64,000 bases of DNA from Nitrospira sp. (GTDB taxonomy: Bacteria; Nitrospirota; Nitrospiria; Nitrospirales; Nitrospiraceae): contig JAVYIN010000005.1 in NCBI GenBank assembly GCA_035968315.1, forward strand, positions 310,001-374,000, read 5' to 3'. Position numbers and translations under genes: made by a program. Below the pieces are notes generated by a model, which searched no databases, had not been told where the DNA came from, and saw only the letters and a list, made by a program, of their open reading frames with translations. Below, piece after piece: positions 1-7,700 of this stretch (position 1 is its first letter; each line of letters opens with the position of its first letter).

Positions 1-150
1 CTCGTCCGTGTCGTGGAAGAGCTCTGTGCCGATGCCAATGGCCATTGCGCCGAACTCAAAGTTGTGGCGATTCCCGACGGGGTGCAGTGGCAGATCGGCA
101 AGACGGACGGGGTTGAGCATGTGAGCGAAGTGCATCGGATCTGGGAGTAA
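1..150 (+). CDS. C-terminal end of an unidentified protein (partial)
   Basis: Frame 1 is open from the first base to a TAA at 148-150, giving the last 49 residues of a protein whose start lies outside the window. The piece has a beta-rich look (ELKVVAIPDGVQWQIGKTDG) and ends HRIWE. Small bacterial proteins of unknown function with a similar ending (valine/isoleucine-rich strand, IPD, W, then HRxW near the C-terminus) exist, but I cannot name the family. GC-rich codon use matches the neighbours. No function is proposed. Confidence 0.6.
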   Translation, partial: LVRVVEELCADANGHCAELKVVAIPDGVQWQIGKTDGVEHVSEVHRIWE

Positions 151-191
151 GGCCATTCAACGGTAGCGGGTTGCTGCGCAAGGATAGACCA

Positions 192-374
192 ATGCAAGAG
201 ACATCCAAGAGTCCACGAGATGAGAAGACGGCGAAGAAAATCGATCCGGTGATGCCCATTCGGGATTCCGATGATCTCACATGCAACGAAGGACAGGTTG
301 AAGATCTGCTCTCGCAAGGGGAGTCGTCGGAAGCGGACCGGCCGAAGAAGCCGAAGCGGCCTACCGGTAAATAA
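192..374 (+). CDS. small hydrophilic hypothetical protein
   Basis: A 60-residue charged protein beginning MQETSKSPRD and ending KKPKRPTGK. It has no membrane segment, cysteine or recognisable domain. A TTG 21 bases upstream (171) is in frame, but the ATG at 192 is the better start because an AAGGA-like sequence sits about 10 bases before it. It follows the partial gene by 41 bases and could be co-transcribed with it. Low complexity and high charge suggest a disordered protein. Function unknown. Confidence 0.5.
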   Translation: MQETSKSPRDEKTAKKIDPVMPIRDSDDLTCNEGQVEDLLSQGESSEADRPKKPKRPTGK

Positions 375-528
375 GCGCGCTCCCGTTTTATCCCGTCATT
401 CCTGAGGCCGGCTATCTTCGAATGGCCGGTCTCAGTGCTGGTTCAGTAGAGCACCCCAGGACAGAATTCATCGGAAGCGTCTGAGAGCCGCGCGCCGCGT
501 TGTGCGCGCCGCAGACGCGGCTGCGGTG

Positions 529-1386
529 TTATGTGTTGGGCGCCGTGCGAAGGGAGGAGGCTAAGCCGAGTTTGGACAGGGTATAGATCAACCATTTTGA
601 CGGGTCGAAGTTGTACCACCGGGGGCCGTTGCGGTAGTCGCTTTGATGGGTGTGGTGATAGTTATGGTAGCCTTCGCCGAATGTCAGCAGCGAGACCAGC
701 CAGCTGTCGCGGCTGGAGTCGGCTTGGCCGTGCGGCTGGTTTCCCCAGAGATGGCAGACCGAGTTGATGCAAAAGGTTGAATTCAGCACGGCAAAGGTTC
801 GTCCCACCCCGGCCAGCAGGAAACATCCCAGGCCGCCGATCCACCCGTTGTGAAGAAAGCCCACGACAAACGTGAGCGCGAGGCCCGAGAGGACGATGAG
901 CAGATAGTGCCGATGCTGCCACATGACGACAGGGTCCTGCCGAAGGCGTGAGGCATATTTTTCGTTGGCGTTCAGATCTTTGAAAAACAGCCATCCGCAG
1001 TGGCTATACCAAAACCCGCGCTGCGCATTATACGGATCGGCTTCTTGGTCGCAGCAGGCATGGTGGCGGATATGATCGGCCGCCCATTTGAGCGCGGAGT
1101 TTTCAAGCGCCCATCCGCCGGCGATTAAGAACCCCGCCTTGACCCAATCGGGGCAATCGAAGCTGCGGTGCGCCATTAGGCGATGGTAGCCGACCGTAAT
1201 GCCCAACCCCGTCATGACATACAGCAGTCCGAACATCGTCCAGTCTACCCACGTGTATCCATACCAGTAGGCGAAGGCTGGGACGCCGATGACCGTTCCC
1301 AATGAGACGAGTGCAAACAAGGCCATTGTCAGGTAATTGGGCCTGCTGCGGGTGCATGTTGGCGAGGATTCGGAGGCTGAGGTCAT
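529..1386 (-). CDS. acyl-lipid/acyl-CoA delta-9-type fatty acid desaturase (copy 1)
   Basis: A 285-residue integral membrane di-iron desaturase that would introduce a double bond into saturated acyl chains to adjust membrane fluidity. The three histidine boxes are visible: HRLMAH near residue 70, HIRHH near 105 and HNYHH near 240. Hydrophobic stretches lie before box 1 and between boxes 2 and 3. The C-terminus keeps the NGPRWYNFDPSKW motif of this family. The start has an AGAGGAT ribosome site. It lies 71 bases downstream of the RRM gene on the same strand, with a strong hairpin between them. A close paralogue lies at 15783-16661. Electron donor and substrate (acyl-CoA or lipid-bound) cannot be read from the sequence. 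Confidence 0.93.
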   Translation of the reverse strand: MTSASESSPTCTRSRPNYLTMALFALVSLGTVIGVPAFAYWYGYTWVDWTMFGLLYVMTGLGITVGYHRLMAHRSFDCPDWVKAGFLIAGGWALENSALKWAADHIRHHACCDQEADPYNAQRGFWYSHCGWLFFKDLNANEKYASRLRQDPVVMWQHRHYLLIVLSGLALTFVVGFLHNGWIGGLGCFLLAGVGRTFAVLNSTFCINSVCHLWGNQPHGQADSSRDSWLVSLLTFGEGYHNYHHTHQSDYRNGPRWYNFDPSKWLIYTLSKLGLASSLRTAPNT

Positions 1387-1410
1387 CGCAGAGATCCTCT
1401 GAGAGGTGAG

Positions 1411-1439
1411 AGAGGGGCGCCTCGGTGAGGCGCCCCTCT
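1411..1439 (-). other. strong intercistronic hairpin
   Basis: A perfect 13-base inverted repeat (arm AGAGGGGCGCCTC) with a 3-base loop lies between the RRM gene and desaturase copy 1. No T-run follows on either strand, so it is not a classical intrinsic terminator. It may stabilise or process the two-gene transcript so that the genes are expressed at different levels. Confidence 0.6.
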
Positions 1440-1457
1440 GCGATCCGCCGTGTGGCG

Positions 1458-1796
1458 TTAGAACCGGCTGCGGCTGCCGAAATCGTTCCCGCGTCCACCG
1501 CCGCCGCCGCTGAACCGTCCGCCGCCGCCACCGCCGCCGGTGCGGGGTTCTTGGGGCTTGGCTTCGTTCACGGTCAAGGAGCGGCCGTCCATCTGGGATC
1601 CGTTCAAGGCTGCAATGGCTGCCTTGGCTTCTTCAGGGGTCGACATTTCGACGAAGCCGAAGCCCCGCGATTGTCCGGTGAACTTGTCCGCAATCACGCG
1701 CGCCGACTCAACGGTGCCGTGCGTGGCAAACAAAGTGGTGAGCTGCGTTTCGGTCGCCGAGTAGGGCAAGCCGCCGACATACAATTTTGAACCCAT
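1458..1796 (-). CDS. glycine-rich RRM RNA-binding protein (copy 1)
   Basis: A 112-residue single-RRM protein. RNP2 is KLYVGGLPY (residues about 4-12) and RNP1 is RGFGFVEM (about 43-50), followed by a Gly-rich tail with Arg/Phe (about residues 86-112), like cyanobacterial Rbp and plant GRP proteins that bind RNA and are often cold-induced. The ATG at 1796 is preceded by AGAAGGAGGAA; an upstream in-frame ATG lacks such a site. It is the first gene of a likely two-gene unit with the desaturase. A second RRM protein, without the glycine tail, is at 14473-14736. Confidence 0.92.
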   Translation of the reverse strand: MGSKLYVGGLPYSATETQLTTLFATHGTVESARVIADKFTGQSRGFGFVEMSTPEEAKAAIAALNGSQMDGRSLTVNEAKPQEPRTGGGGGGGRFSGGGGGRGNDFGSRSRF

Positions 1797-2053
1797 GGGG
1801 GTTCCTCCTTCTGAGAATGATATTGTCTGAGACTCGAGCAGGAGAGGGGAGGAATGGGCCAAAGACGCAATCATGAAGGCGGCTTAGGTCAGACTTCCGA
1901 TCAGATTCTCGGTGACAACAACATCGGTGATGGGCCGTTCGATGAGATGTTCCATGCGAGGCCCGCCGCGTTGAAACAGGTATATCCTAGCACGCCTTCC
2001 GGGAATAAGCGAATGTCTCGGCGAATTCCGCATGCGGGCGGCCGTCTGTGCGG

Positions 2054-2245
2054 TTAGGGCTCGTTGTTGTCGGGCGGCCGCTGCGGACCTGGCACCATGC
2101 CTTTGAGATCCGGGTCCTCCTCACCGGCGACCCGGATGAGGGCCGGCTTTTCCTGTTTCCGTTGGTCGCGGCGCAACGCCTTGGCCTGCTGCCGTTCCTG
2201 TTGTGTGTGTTGCCGATGCCGTTTTTTGAGTGAGGTGTGGCCCAT
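2054..2245 (-). CDS. small basic mini-protein, GEEDPDL motif
   Basis: A 63-residue protein: a Lys/Arg/Gln-rich helical first half (MGHTSLKKRHRQHTQQ onward) and a C-terminal GEEDPDLKGMVPGPQ motif. The ATG at 2245 follows GGGAGGAT at good spacing. The mini-protein at 18705-18869 has the same architecture (basic helix, then GEDPDLAGLRWGPQ), so this is probably a real small family, perhaps RNA- or ribosome-associated given its charge and its RRM and helicase neighbours (inference). Its 5' end overlaps the 3' part of the gene at 2121-2492 in another frame. Confidence 0.65.
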   Translation of the reverse strand: MGHTSLKKRHRQHTQQERQQAKALRRDQRKQEKPALIRVAGEEDPDLKGMVPGPQRPPDNNEP

Positions 2246-2492
2246 GAGATCCTCCCGGGATGCGGTTATTCGCACCCTCTATCACGGAGTCGATGGCCCG
2301 CTTGGCTGCTTCGTATGCGGCTGTCTTGGCCTCCCATTCGGACTTGTAGCCATCAGGGGAGTTCTTGCCGGATTCGCGGGGAGGGGCCTCCACTAGTCCC
2401 GGAATCGTAAAACGGCAGAACCAGATTCCCTGCCTGTTTTGTTCCGGAAGAAGAATAATCTTTTTCCCCTTGGAATAGCAGATCTCAGTCAT
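2121..2492 (-). CDS. hypothetical protein overlapping the next gene
   Basis: 123 residues starting MTEICYSKGKKIILLPEQ after a GAGGGAG ribosome site. The first 73 residues, through the helix KTAAYEAAKRAIDSVIEG, look like a compact folded domain. The last 50 residues are low-complexity (Gly/Thr/Pro/Arg) and lie over the coding frame of the mini-protein at 2054-2245. That suggests the original stop was lost or a frameshift occurred near 2270. Function unknown. Confidence 0.5.
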   Translation of the reverse strand: MTEICYSKGKKIILLPEQNRQGIWFCRFTIPGLVEAPPRESGKNSPDGYKSEWEAKTAAYEAAKRAIDSVIEGANNRIPGGSHGPHLTQKTASATHTTGTAAGQGVAPRPTETGKAGPHPGRR

Positions 2493-2542
2493 GCTCCCTC
2501 GTTGGGTGACGGCCTCTATTCGGCCGCGAGGCCCGCCCTGAA

Positions 2543-2881
2543 TCAGGCGGACCGTACAAAACGGTCGTCGGCGAATGCGCTCCGCAGGTGTGCGGTCACA
2601 GAGCGGCGATAGGGTTCTTTCTGCCGCGCCATGATGATCAGGTTCTCTTTGTCGAGCAGAATGGAAAGGTCGTGTTCCGTGACCAGTTGCCGGGTCGGAG
2701 AGCCGACATTGAGCCGGTATTGCGTTTTTCCGTCAGGATTCCGCTCAGGCCCCGAAACGAATTCTGTCAGGCCATCGATGATGCCGTCATGTCCTTCCTG
2801 GCGATGCCGAACCATGGTCCCATCGGGAATGCGGACCCAGGGCTTCTCTGTGCGTGCGGGATGGGGTGATACAGTCGTCAT
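2543..2881 (-). CDS. IPDGT-motif hypothetical protein (copy 1)
   Basis: A 112-residue protein with the core motif WVRIPDGTMVRHRQEGHDG, then GLTEFVSGPERNPDGKTQY, a strand-rich middle (LVTEHDLSILLD) and a C-terminal FADDRFVR. The paralogue at 18316-18654 matches along its whole length. The ATG at 2881 was chosen because TAAGGAGA precedes it and because the paralogue starts at the same point; the longer reading begins in low-quality sequence. The short beta-barrel-like pattern could bind nucleic acid, but that is a guess. It lies on the same strand as the RRM and desaturase genes. Confidence 0.75.
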   Translation of the reverse strand: MTTVSPHPARTEKPWVRIPDGTMVRHRQEGHDGIIDGLTEFVSGPERNPDGKTQYRLNVGSPTRQLVTEHDLSILLDKENLIIMARQKEPYRRSVTAHLRSAFADDRFVRSA

Positions 2882-2950
2882 GCGGGGTCTCCTTATGCCT
2901 TCATCCTGATCTTCCGCCTTCGGCTGAAGGGCGGGCCACTTCGATAACCA

Positions 2951-2975
2951 GGCGCATGCCACTCTGGCATGCGCC
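2951..2975. other. perfect hairpin in the 2882-3530 gene-free stretch
   Basis: An 11-base perfect inverted repeat (arm GGCGCATGCCA, 3-base loop) lies 70 bases upstream of the IPDGT gene start. It has no T-run. It could be an operator or a 5'-leader structure. The rest of 2882-3530 holds an AT-rich Fur-like box at 3253 and a short palindrome at 3445. I see no convincing gene there. Confidence 0.5.
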
Positions 2976-3252
2976 GCAAGCGATGACGGAGGAACGGTGC
3001 AGACTGTCAGAACGATCGCGCGCCGGCGCAGAGGGAACGGACGGAATGATGAGGGAGTACGAGCATGCGGGATGCACTGATGCAGTCACTGTACCACGCA
3101 CTTGGGTAAATAGCGAACGCGGAGCAGTACTATTGCCGCGATGATAGAGATGGTGGAATGGAGTATGGGCAACGGGCGTCATGTCTCGCTCAATATCCGA
3201 TTCTTTGTTTGCAAGGACGCATGTTGCCGGTTCTTTCGGTGGCTTGTAGAAT

Positions 3253-3271
3253 GATAATGAAAATTATGGTA
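3253..3271. promoter_or_regulatory. possible Fur-like box
   Basis: GATAATGAAAATTATGGTA matches about 14 of 19 positions of the E. coli Fur consensus and sits in an unusually AT-rich spot of a GC-rich region. It is about 260 bases before the secreted-protein gene at 3531. It may simply be an AT-rich promoter. Confidence 0.3.
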
Positions 3272-3444
3272 TTGTAAACTCTGTCGATTCTCCCATCTCT
3301 CGCGCATCCCCATCTTCCTCAGCGCGTCTGATCCCTCGGTCTCCGTCGTCCTCTCGAACTCCGTGCGCCCGCAGCGCCTTCAATTGTGTGCGAGTGAATT
3401 GAACGGTATCAGGGTCTGGTCCGCGGTGCATCTTTGATCTCGGA

Positions 3445-3458
3445 GAACGTGCACGTTC
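3445..3458. other. 14-base perfect palindrome
   Basis: GAACGTGCACGTTC is a perfect palindrome 73 bases before the ATG of the secreted protein at 3531. Size and symmetry suit a dimeric repressor site, but no cognate regulator gene is adjacent. Confidence 0.35.
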
Positions 3459-3530
3459 GCATGCGCTTCATGGAATGGGTCCATCCTGAAGTGCCAACTG
3501 TGGACCCGATGTGAAATGAGGAGGAGCGCG

Positions 3531-3824
3531 ATGACAACCAAATGGTTCGCGACACAAGTCCTGGGGCTCTCGGTCGTGCTGGCGATGGGGCCGTGGATGG
3601 CGCTGTCAAGCGATGCGGCTGATCAGGTGGAGAAAGGCGCGCGGGTGTCTGTGCAAGCGAACGCGCTGAGCCAGGTTGCAACGGGCGCAGTAGAGGATAC
3701 GCTCAAGGCCTGCTTGGCAAGAATTCCCGCGGTGGCGACGGTTGGACAACGCCTGTTGGCTGAACGGAGCTGTACGCATGAGGAGGGGGCCCGCACGCTG
3801 AGCGCAGATGCGTTGAAGTTCTGA
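3531..3824 (+). CDS. small secreted hypothetical protein
   Basis: 97 residues with a clear Sec signal peptide: MTTKW, a hydrophobic stretch (VLGLSVVLAMGPWMAL), and a likely cut near SSDAA (about residue 30). The mature part, about 65 residues, contains two cysteines (ACLARIP and RSCTHEE) that could form a disulfide. A GAGGAGG ribosome site lies just before ATG 3531. No domain is recognised. It is probably periplasmic. A GGCCAGCC inverted repeat follows the gene. Confidence 0.75.
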   Translation: MTTKWFATQVLGLSVVLAMGPWMALSSDAADQVEKGARVSVQANALSQVATGAVEDTLKACLARIPAVATVGQRLLAERSCTHEEGARTLSADALKF

Positions 3825-3849
3825 GTCTGTGCAGCACCGTATCTGATGT

Positions 3850-3879
3850 GGCCAGCCATCCCGGAAGGAACGGCTGGCC
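3850..3879 (+). other. hairpin downstream of secreted-protein gene
   Basis: Arms GGCCAGCC/GGCTGGCC with a 14-base loop, 26 bases after the stop at 3824. There is no T-tract, so termination is uncertain. Confidence 0.35.
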
Positions 3880-3955
3880 CTGAAGATGTCCTGGCTCCTC
3901 CCAGCAATGGAGCAATCGAGACGGCAACATCATTAAAAGAAGGTAGGGCGCGTGT

Positions 3956-4204
3956 ATGAAGTGTTTACGATGCCAAGGGCTGATGATGGCCATCGAGCTG
4001 AGAGATGCGTCGAGTCAGGATGCCGTGGGAGGCTGGCGGTGTCTGCTCTGTGGTGAGACGACGGATCCCGGCATTCAAGCCAATCGAGCGAGCCACCAGT
4101 CTCCGCCTCGGAGCCGGGCCAGGGTTCCCGGGGCTCCTCCCGTGCATCCAGGCAAAGGGAGGCCGAAGAGCGGCGCCCGGGTTCTTGGCAGGGCCACGGA
4201 GTGA
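3956..4204 (+). CDS. small zinc-ribbon-like protein
   Basis: 82 residues. An N-terminal pair of knuckles, CLRC (residues 3-6) and CLLC (about 29-32), would hold one zinc ion. A Pro/Arg/Gly-rich basic tail follows. The ATG at 3956 is preceded by AGAAGG. Such one-ribbon proteins with a 'DPGI' sequence after the second knuckle are common small proteins of unknown role, possibly nucleic acid- or protein-binding. The tail is low-complexity and its exact end is less certain. Confidence 0.65.
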   Translation: MKCLRCQGLMMAIELRDASSQDAVGGWRCLLCGETTDPGIQANRASHQSPPRSRARVPGAPPVHPGKGRPKSGARVLGRATE

Positions 4205-4231
4205 TGGGGGCTGGCGCCGCTGGAAGGGAGC

Positions 4232-4339
4232 ATGACGGTGTGGAACTGGGAGGCGATCTGGCCGGCGGGCCTCGTGATGGGTTCGGTGATCCTTGCGATC
4301 ATCGATGCCCTCAGGAGAGCCGTGGCCTCGAAACGCTGA
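4232..4339 (+). CDS. 35-residue single-pass membrane mini-protein
   Basis: ATG at 4232 follows GGAAGGGAG. The product starts MTVWNWEAIW, has one hydrophobic helix (PAGLVMGSVILAIIDAL) and ends in basic residues RRAVASKR, which predicts N-out/C-in topology. It sits 27 bases after the zinc-ribbon gene and before another small gene, so the three may form an operon. Function unknown. Confidence 0.55.
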   Translation: MTVWNWEAIWPAGLVMGSVILAIIDALRRAVASKR

Positions 4340-4388
4340 TCCCCAGGGAGGCCAGTGAGGCAGTGCTATCAACACAACGGAGGACGGT

Positions 4389-4601
4389 ATGAAACAGACA
4401 CAACGGACCTATGTGCTGACATTGAATGGTTCCCCGCAAAAGGGCCTTCGGCTATGGACGGGGAAGAGCCTTCATGCCTTGCGTCATTGCTCGGCCAAAC
4501 AGATCGCTCAGGCCTTGCGTGAACTGCAACAGACCGTGGACAGCGTGCATGCTCCCGTCTTGCCGTCGAGCGGATCCTATTCGCTGAACCGGGGGCGATA
4601 G
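4389..4601 (+). CDS. small hypothetical protein
   Basis: 70 residues starting MKQTQRTYVLTLNG after a GGAGG ribosome site. It is basic, with a helical centre (HCSAKQIAQALRELQQTVDSV). There is no signal peptide and no known domain. It lies 128 bases upstream of the giant glucan synthase gene. Function unknown. Confidence 0.6.
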   Translation: MKQTQRTYVLTLNGSPQKGLRLWTGKSLHALRHCSAKQIAQALRELQQTVDSVHAPVLPSSGSYSLNRGR

Positions 4602-4729
4602 CTCACCCTGCCGATTCTTCGATCTCTGTCGCGTGCGTCCCTTCCCATCGAGCCGCGCGATCGCACACTTCTTGCGTCCGCTTGTGCAGCGGATTGCTCC
4701 CGAAGCATCAGGATCGAACAGGGAGACCC

Positions 4730-7700
4730 ATGGATACAGTGCCTTCATTTGTTCCTTTGAGTGCAGAGCTGAACGAGCCGATACGCGCCGAGTTGTTTGG
4801 CGCCGAGCGCCTTGAACAGCATGCGGAGAGTCTGGCGGTGGCGCAGGTTGTGACGGACGACTCCCGGCGGGGCGGACTCCTCATGCCCCGCGTCCTGGAG
4901 AATGGACGGGTGTTGGTGGATTCCTACCGGACGATCGCCCGCGCGATTCGTGATGAGAAGGCCATTACCCCTGCCGCGGAGTGGCTGGTCGATAATTTCC
5001 ACATTGTGGATGAACAGCTTCGCGAGATTGTCGATGATTTGCCCCCTGGGTATTACCGGCAATTGCCGAAGCTGGCATCCGGGCATTTGCAGCAGTATCC
5101 ACGGGTATTCGGGGTCGCCTGGGCATTCGTCGCGCACACCGACAGCCGGTTCGATCCCGACATGCTGCGCCGGTTTGTTGTGGCCTATCAGCGTGTGCAA
5201 CCGCTGACGATGGGGGAATTATGGGCCGTGGCGATTTCGCTGCGTGTCGTGCTCGTCGAAAACCTTCGCCGGCTGGCTGAACGGATGGTGCAGAGCCGCG
5301 CCGCCAGGCTGGAAGCCGACGAACTGGCAGACAGCCTGCTGGGGAGCGGGGCGGTGGCCCCTGAGTCTCCGGCCACGGCGTTGCGCCGGTTTGAACACAG
5401 GCCATTGGCCACGGCGTTTGCCGTGCAGCTGGTCCAGCGGCTTCGCGACCTGGATCCCAAGGTGCGTCCTGTGCTGCGGTGGCTGGACGAACGGCTGGCC
5501 GCGCAGGGGACGACCGCCGACGACATGGTGCATGCCGAGCATCAGCAACAGGCGGCCATGAGTGTGACCGTGCGCAATGTCATTACCAGCATGCGGCTGA
5601 CCTCGGCTTTCGACTGGGCGGAGTTTGTCGAGCACGTCAGCCTGGTGGATGCGATGTTGCGGCGTGCTTCCGGTTATGCCGAGATGGATTTTGTCACCCG
5701 AGACACCTACCGGCATGGCGTTGAAGATCTCTCGCGCGGCACGGGGCTTTCTGAAATCGACGTGGCCACGCGTGTGGTGCAGCGCGCTCTGCAGGCGGGG
5801 GCTGAGGCTCATGCGTCGGCACAGCCGGAGCGGGAACGGCAGCGGGATCCCGGCTATTACCTCATCTCACAAGGCCGCCGGGCCTTTGAACGCGAACTGG
5901 GCTACCGGGAGTCCTGGAAGCAGCGGCTGGTGCGGTGGTATGTCCAGGCGTCGGCGCCTGGCTATTTGGGATCGCTGGCCGTTGTGACCGCCATGGTTCT
6001 GGCCTTGCCGCTGTGGTACGCGGATCACACGGGTGTGGGCATCGCGGGTCTCGCCTTGCTCGGTCTTCTGGCCCTCGTCCCTGCATCGGATGTCGCGATG
6101 GCGCTGATCAATCGGACCGTGATGACGATTCTCGGTCCGCGGCCTTTGCCCCGCATGGCGTTGCGCAACGGCATCCCGAAAGAGTTGCGGACGATCGTCG
6201 TGGTGCCCACGCTGCTGACGGATCCACAGGGCATTGAGGAGCACGTCGAGCGGTTGGAAGTGCACTATCTGGCGAATGCGGATGAGGACTTGCGCTTCGT
6301 GCTGCTTTCTGACTGGCGAGATGCGCCGAGTGAATGCCTGCCGGGCGATGCCGAGCTGCTGGCGAGCGCGGGCGAGGGGATCGCGCGTCTGAACCGGCGG
6401 TATGGCCCCGCGGCCGGAGGCGGATCGCGTTTTGTGCTGTTGCATCGCCGTCGCCTCTGGAACGAGTCCGAGCATCTCTGGATGGGATGGGAACGGAAGC
6501 GCGGCAAGCTGCACGAGTTGAATCAATTGCTGCGCGGTTCGGCAAGCACGACGTTCATATCCGTCTGCGGGCATCCTCCCGAAGTCATTCCATCGGTCCG
6601 GTTTGTCATCACGCTGGATGCCGATACACGGCTGCCGCGAGGAGCTGCGCACCGCTTGATCGGCACTATGGCCCATCCGCTGAACCGGCCCCGGTTCGAC
6701 CCGCGCGCCGGTCGTGTGCTCGATGGCTATGGAGTCGTGCAGCCGCGCATTACGCCGTCGCTGCCGGGCAGCGGCGAGGGGTCCTATTTTCAACAAACGT
6801 TTTCCGGCCCCAGCGGGGTCGATCCCTACGCCTCGGCCGTGTCCGATGTCTACCAGGATTTGTTTCGGGAAGGATCGTACACCGGCAAGGGCATTTATGA
6901 GATCGACGCGTTCGAGGCGGCGCTGGCCGGGAAGGTGCCGGATAATACGATGCTCAGTCACGATCTCTTTGAAGGGCTGTTCGCGCGCGCGGCCCTGGCG
7001 ACCGACATCGAACTGTTCGAAGCCTTTCCCGCCCATTATGAAGCGGCGGCCGCCAGACAGCATCGCTGGGCGCGCGGCGATTGGCAGTTGCTGCCCTGGC
7101 TGTTCGGTCGCGGACACACCGGTTCAATGCCTGCTCGACCGGTCACGATTCCCGCGATCGGCCGCTGGAAGATGGCCGATAATCTTCGCCGTACGTTGTC
7201 GGCTCCCACGGCCTGTCTGACATTGATCGCCGGGTGGCTGCTGCCGAAGGGATCGGCCTGGGTGTGGTCCGGATGTATTCTGAGCGCCATCGCGATTCCC
7301 TCGCTCGTGTCCGTTGTACTCGGGCTCTACCCACGCCGGCCCGGTGTGGCGCTGCGTACTCATTTGCGAGGGGTTGGCGCCGACCTCAAGTTGGCCGCGG
7401 CGCAAATCGGCTTGACGTCCACCTTCCTCGCGCATCAGGCCTGGCTCATGATGGATGCGATTGTTCGGACGCTCGGACGGCTTGCGATCACGCACCGGCC
7501 GATGCTGGAATGGGTGACAGCGGCGCAAGCCGAGCAAGCGTACACGTGCAACTTGACCGGGATGTACCGCCGCATGGCCGGCAGTGTGGCGCTGGCCGTC
7601 CTGGCAGGCGGCGGAGTGGCGGTGTGGGGAGGGGAGGGTTCCTGGGCCGCTGCGGCTCCGTTTCTCCTGCTCTGGGTGGCGGCTCCTGCCGTGGCGCGGT

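Noticed and set aside
3461-3514. 17-residue leader peptide (MRFMEWVHPEVPTVDPM) before the secreted-protein gene
   Set aside because: Ribosome site too far (about 14 bases) and no regulatory codon pattern; kept only as a note.
5867-7117. 416-residue minus-strand frame inside ndvB
   Set aside because: Shadow of the GT84 coding frame; Arg/Gln/Pro-rich composition without domain. Other long minus-strand frames in ndvB (7124-8107, 8906-9703, 11381-12292) are the same.
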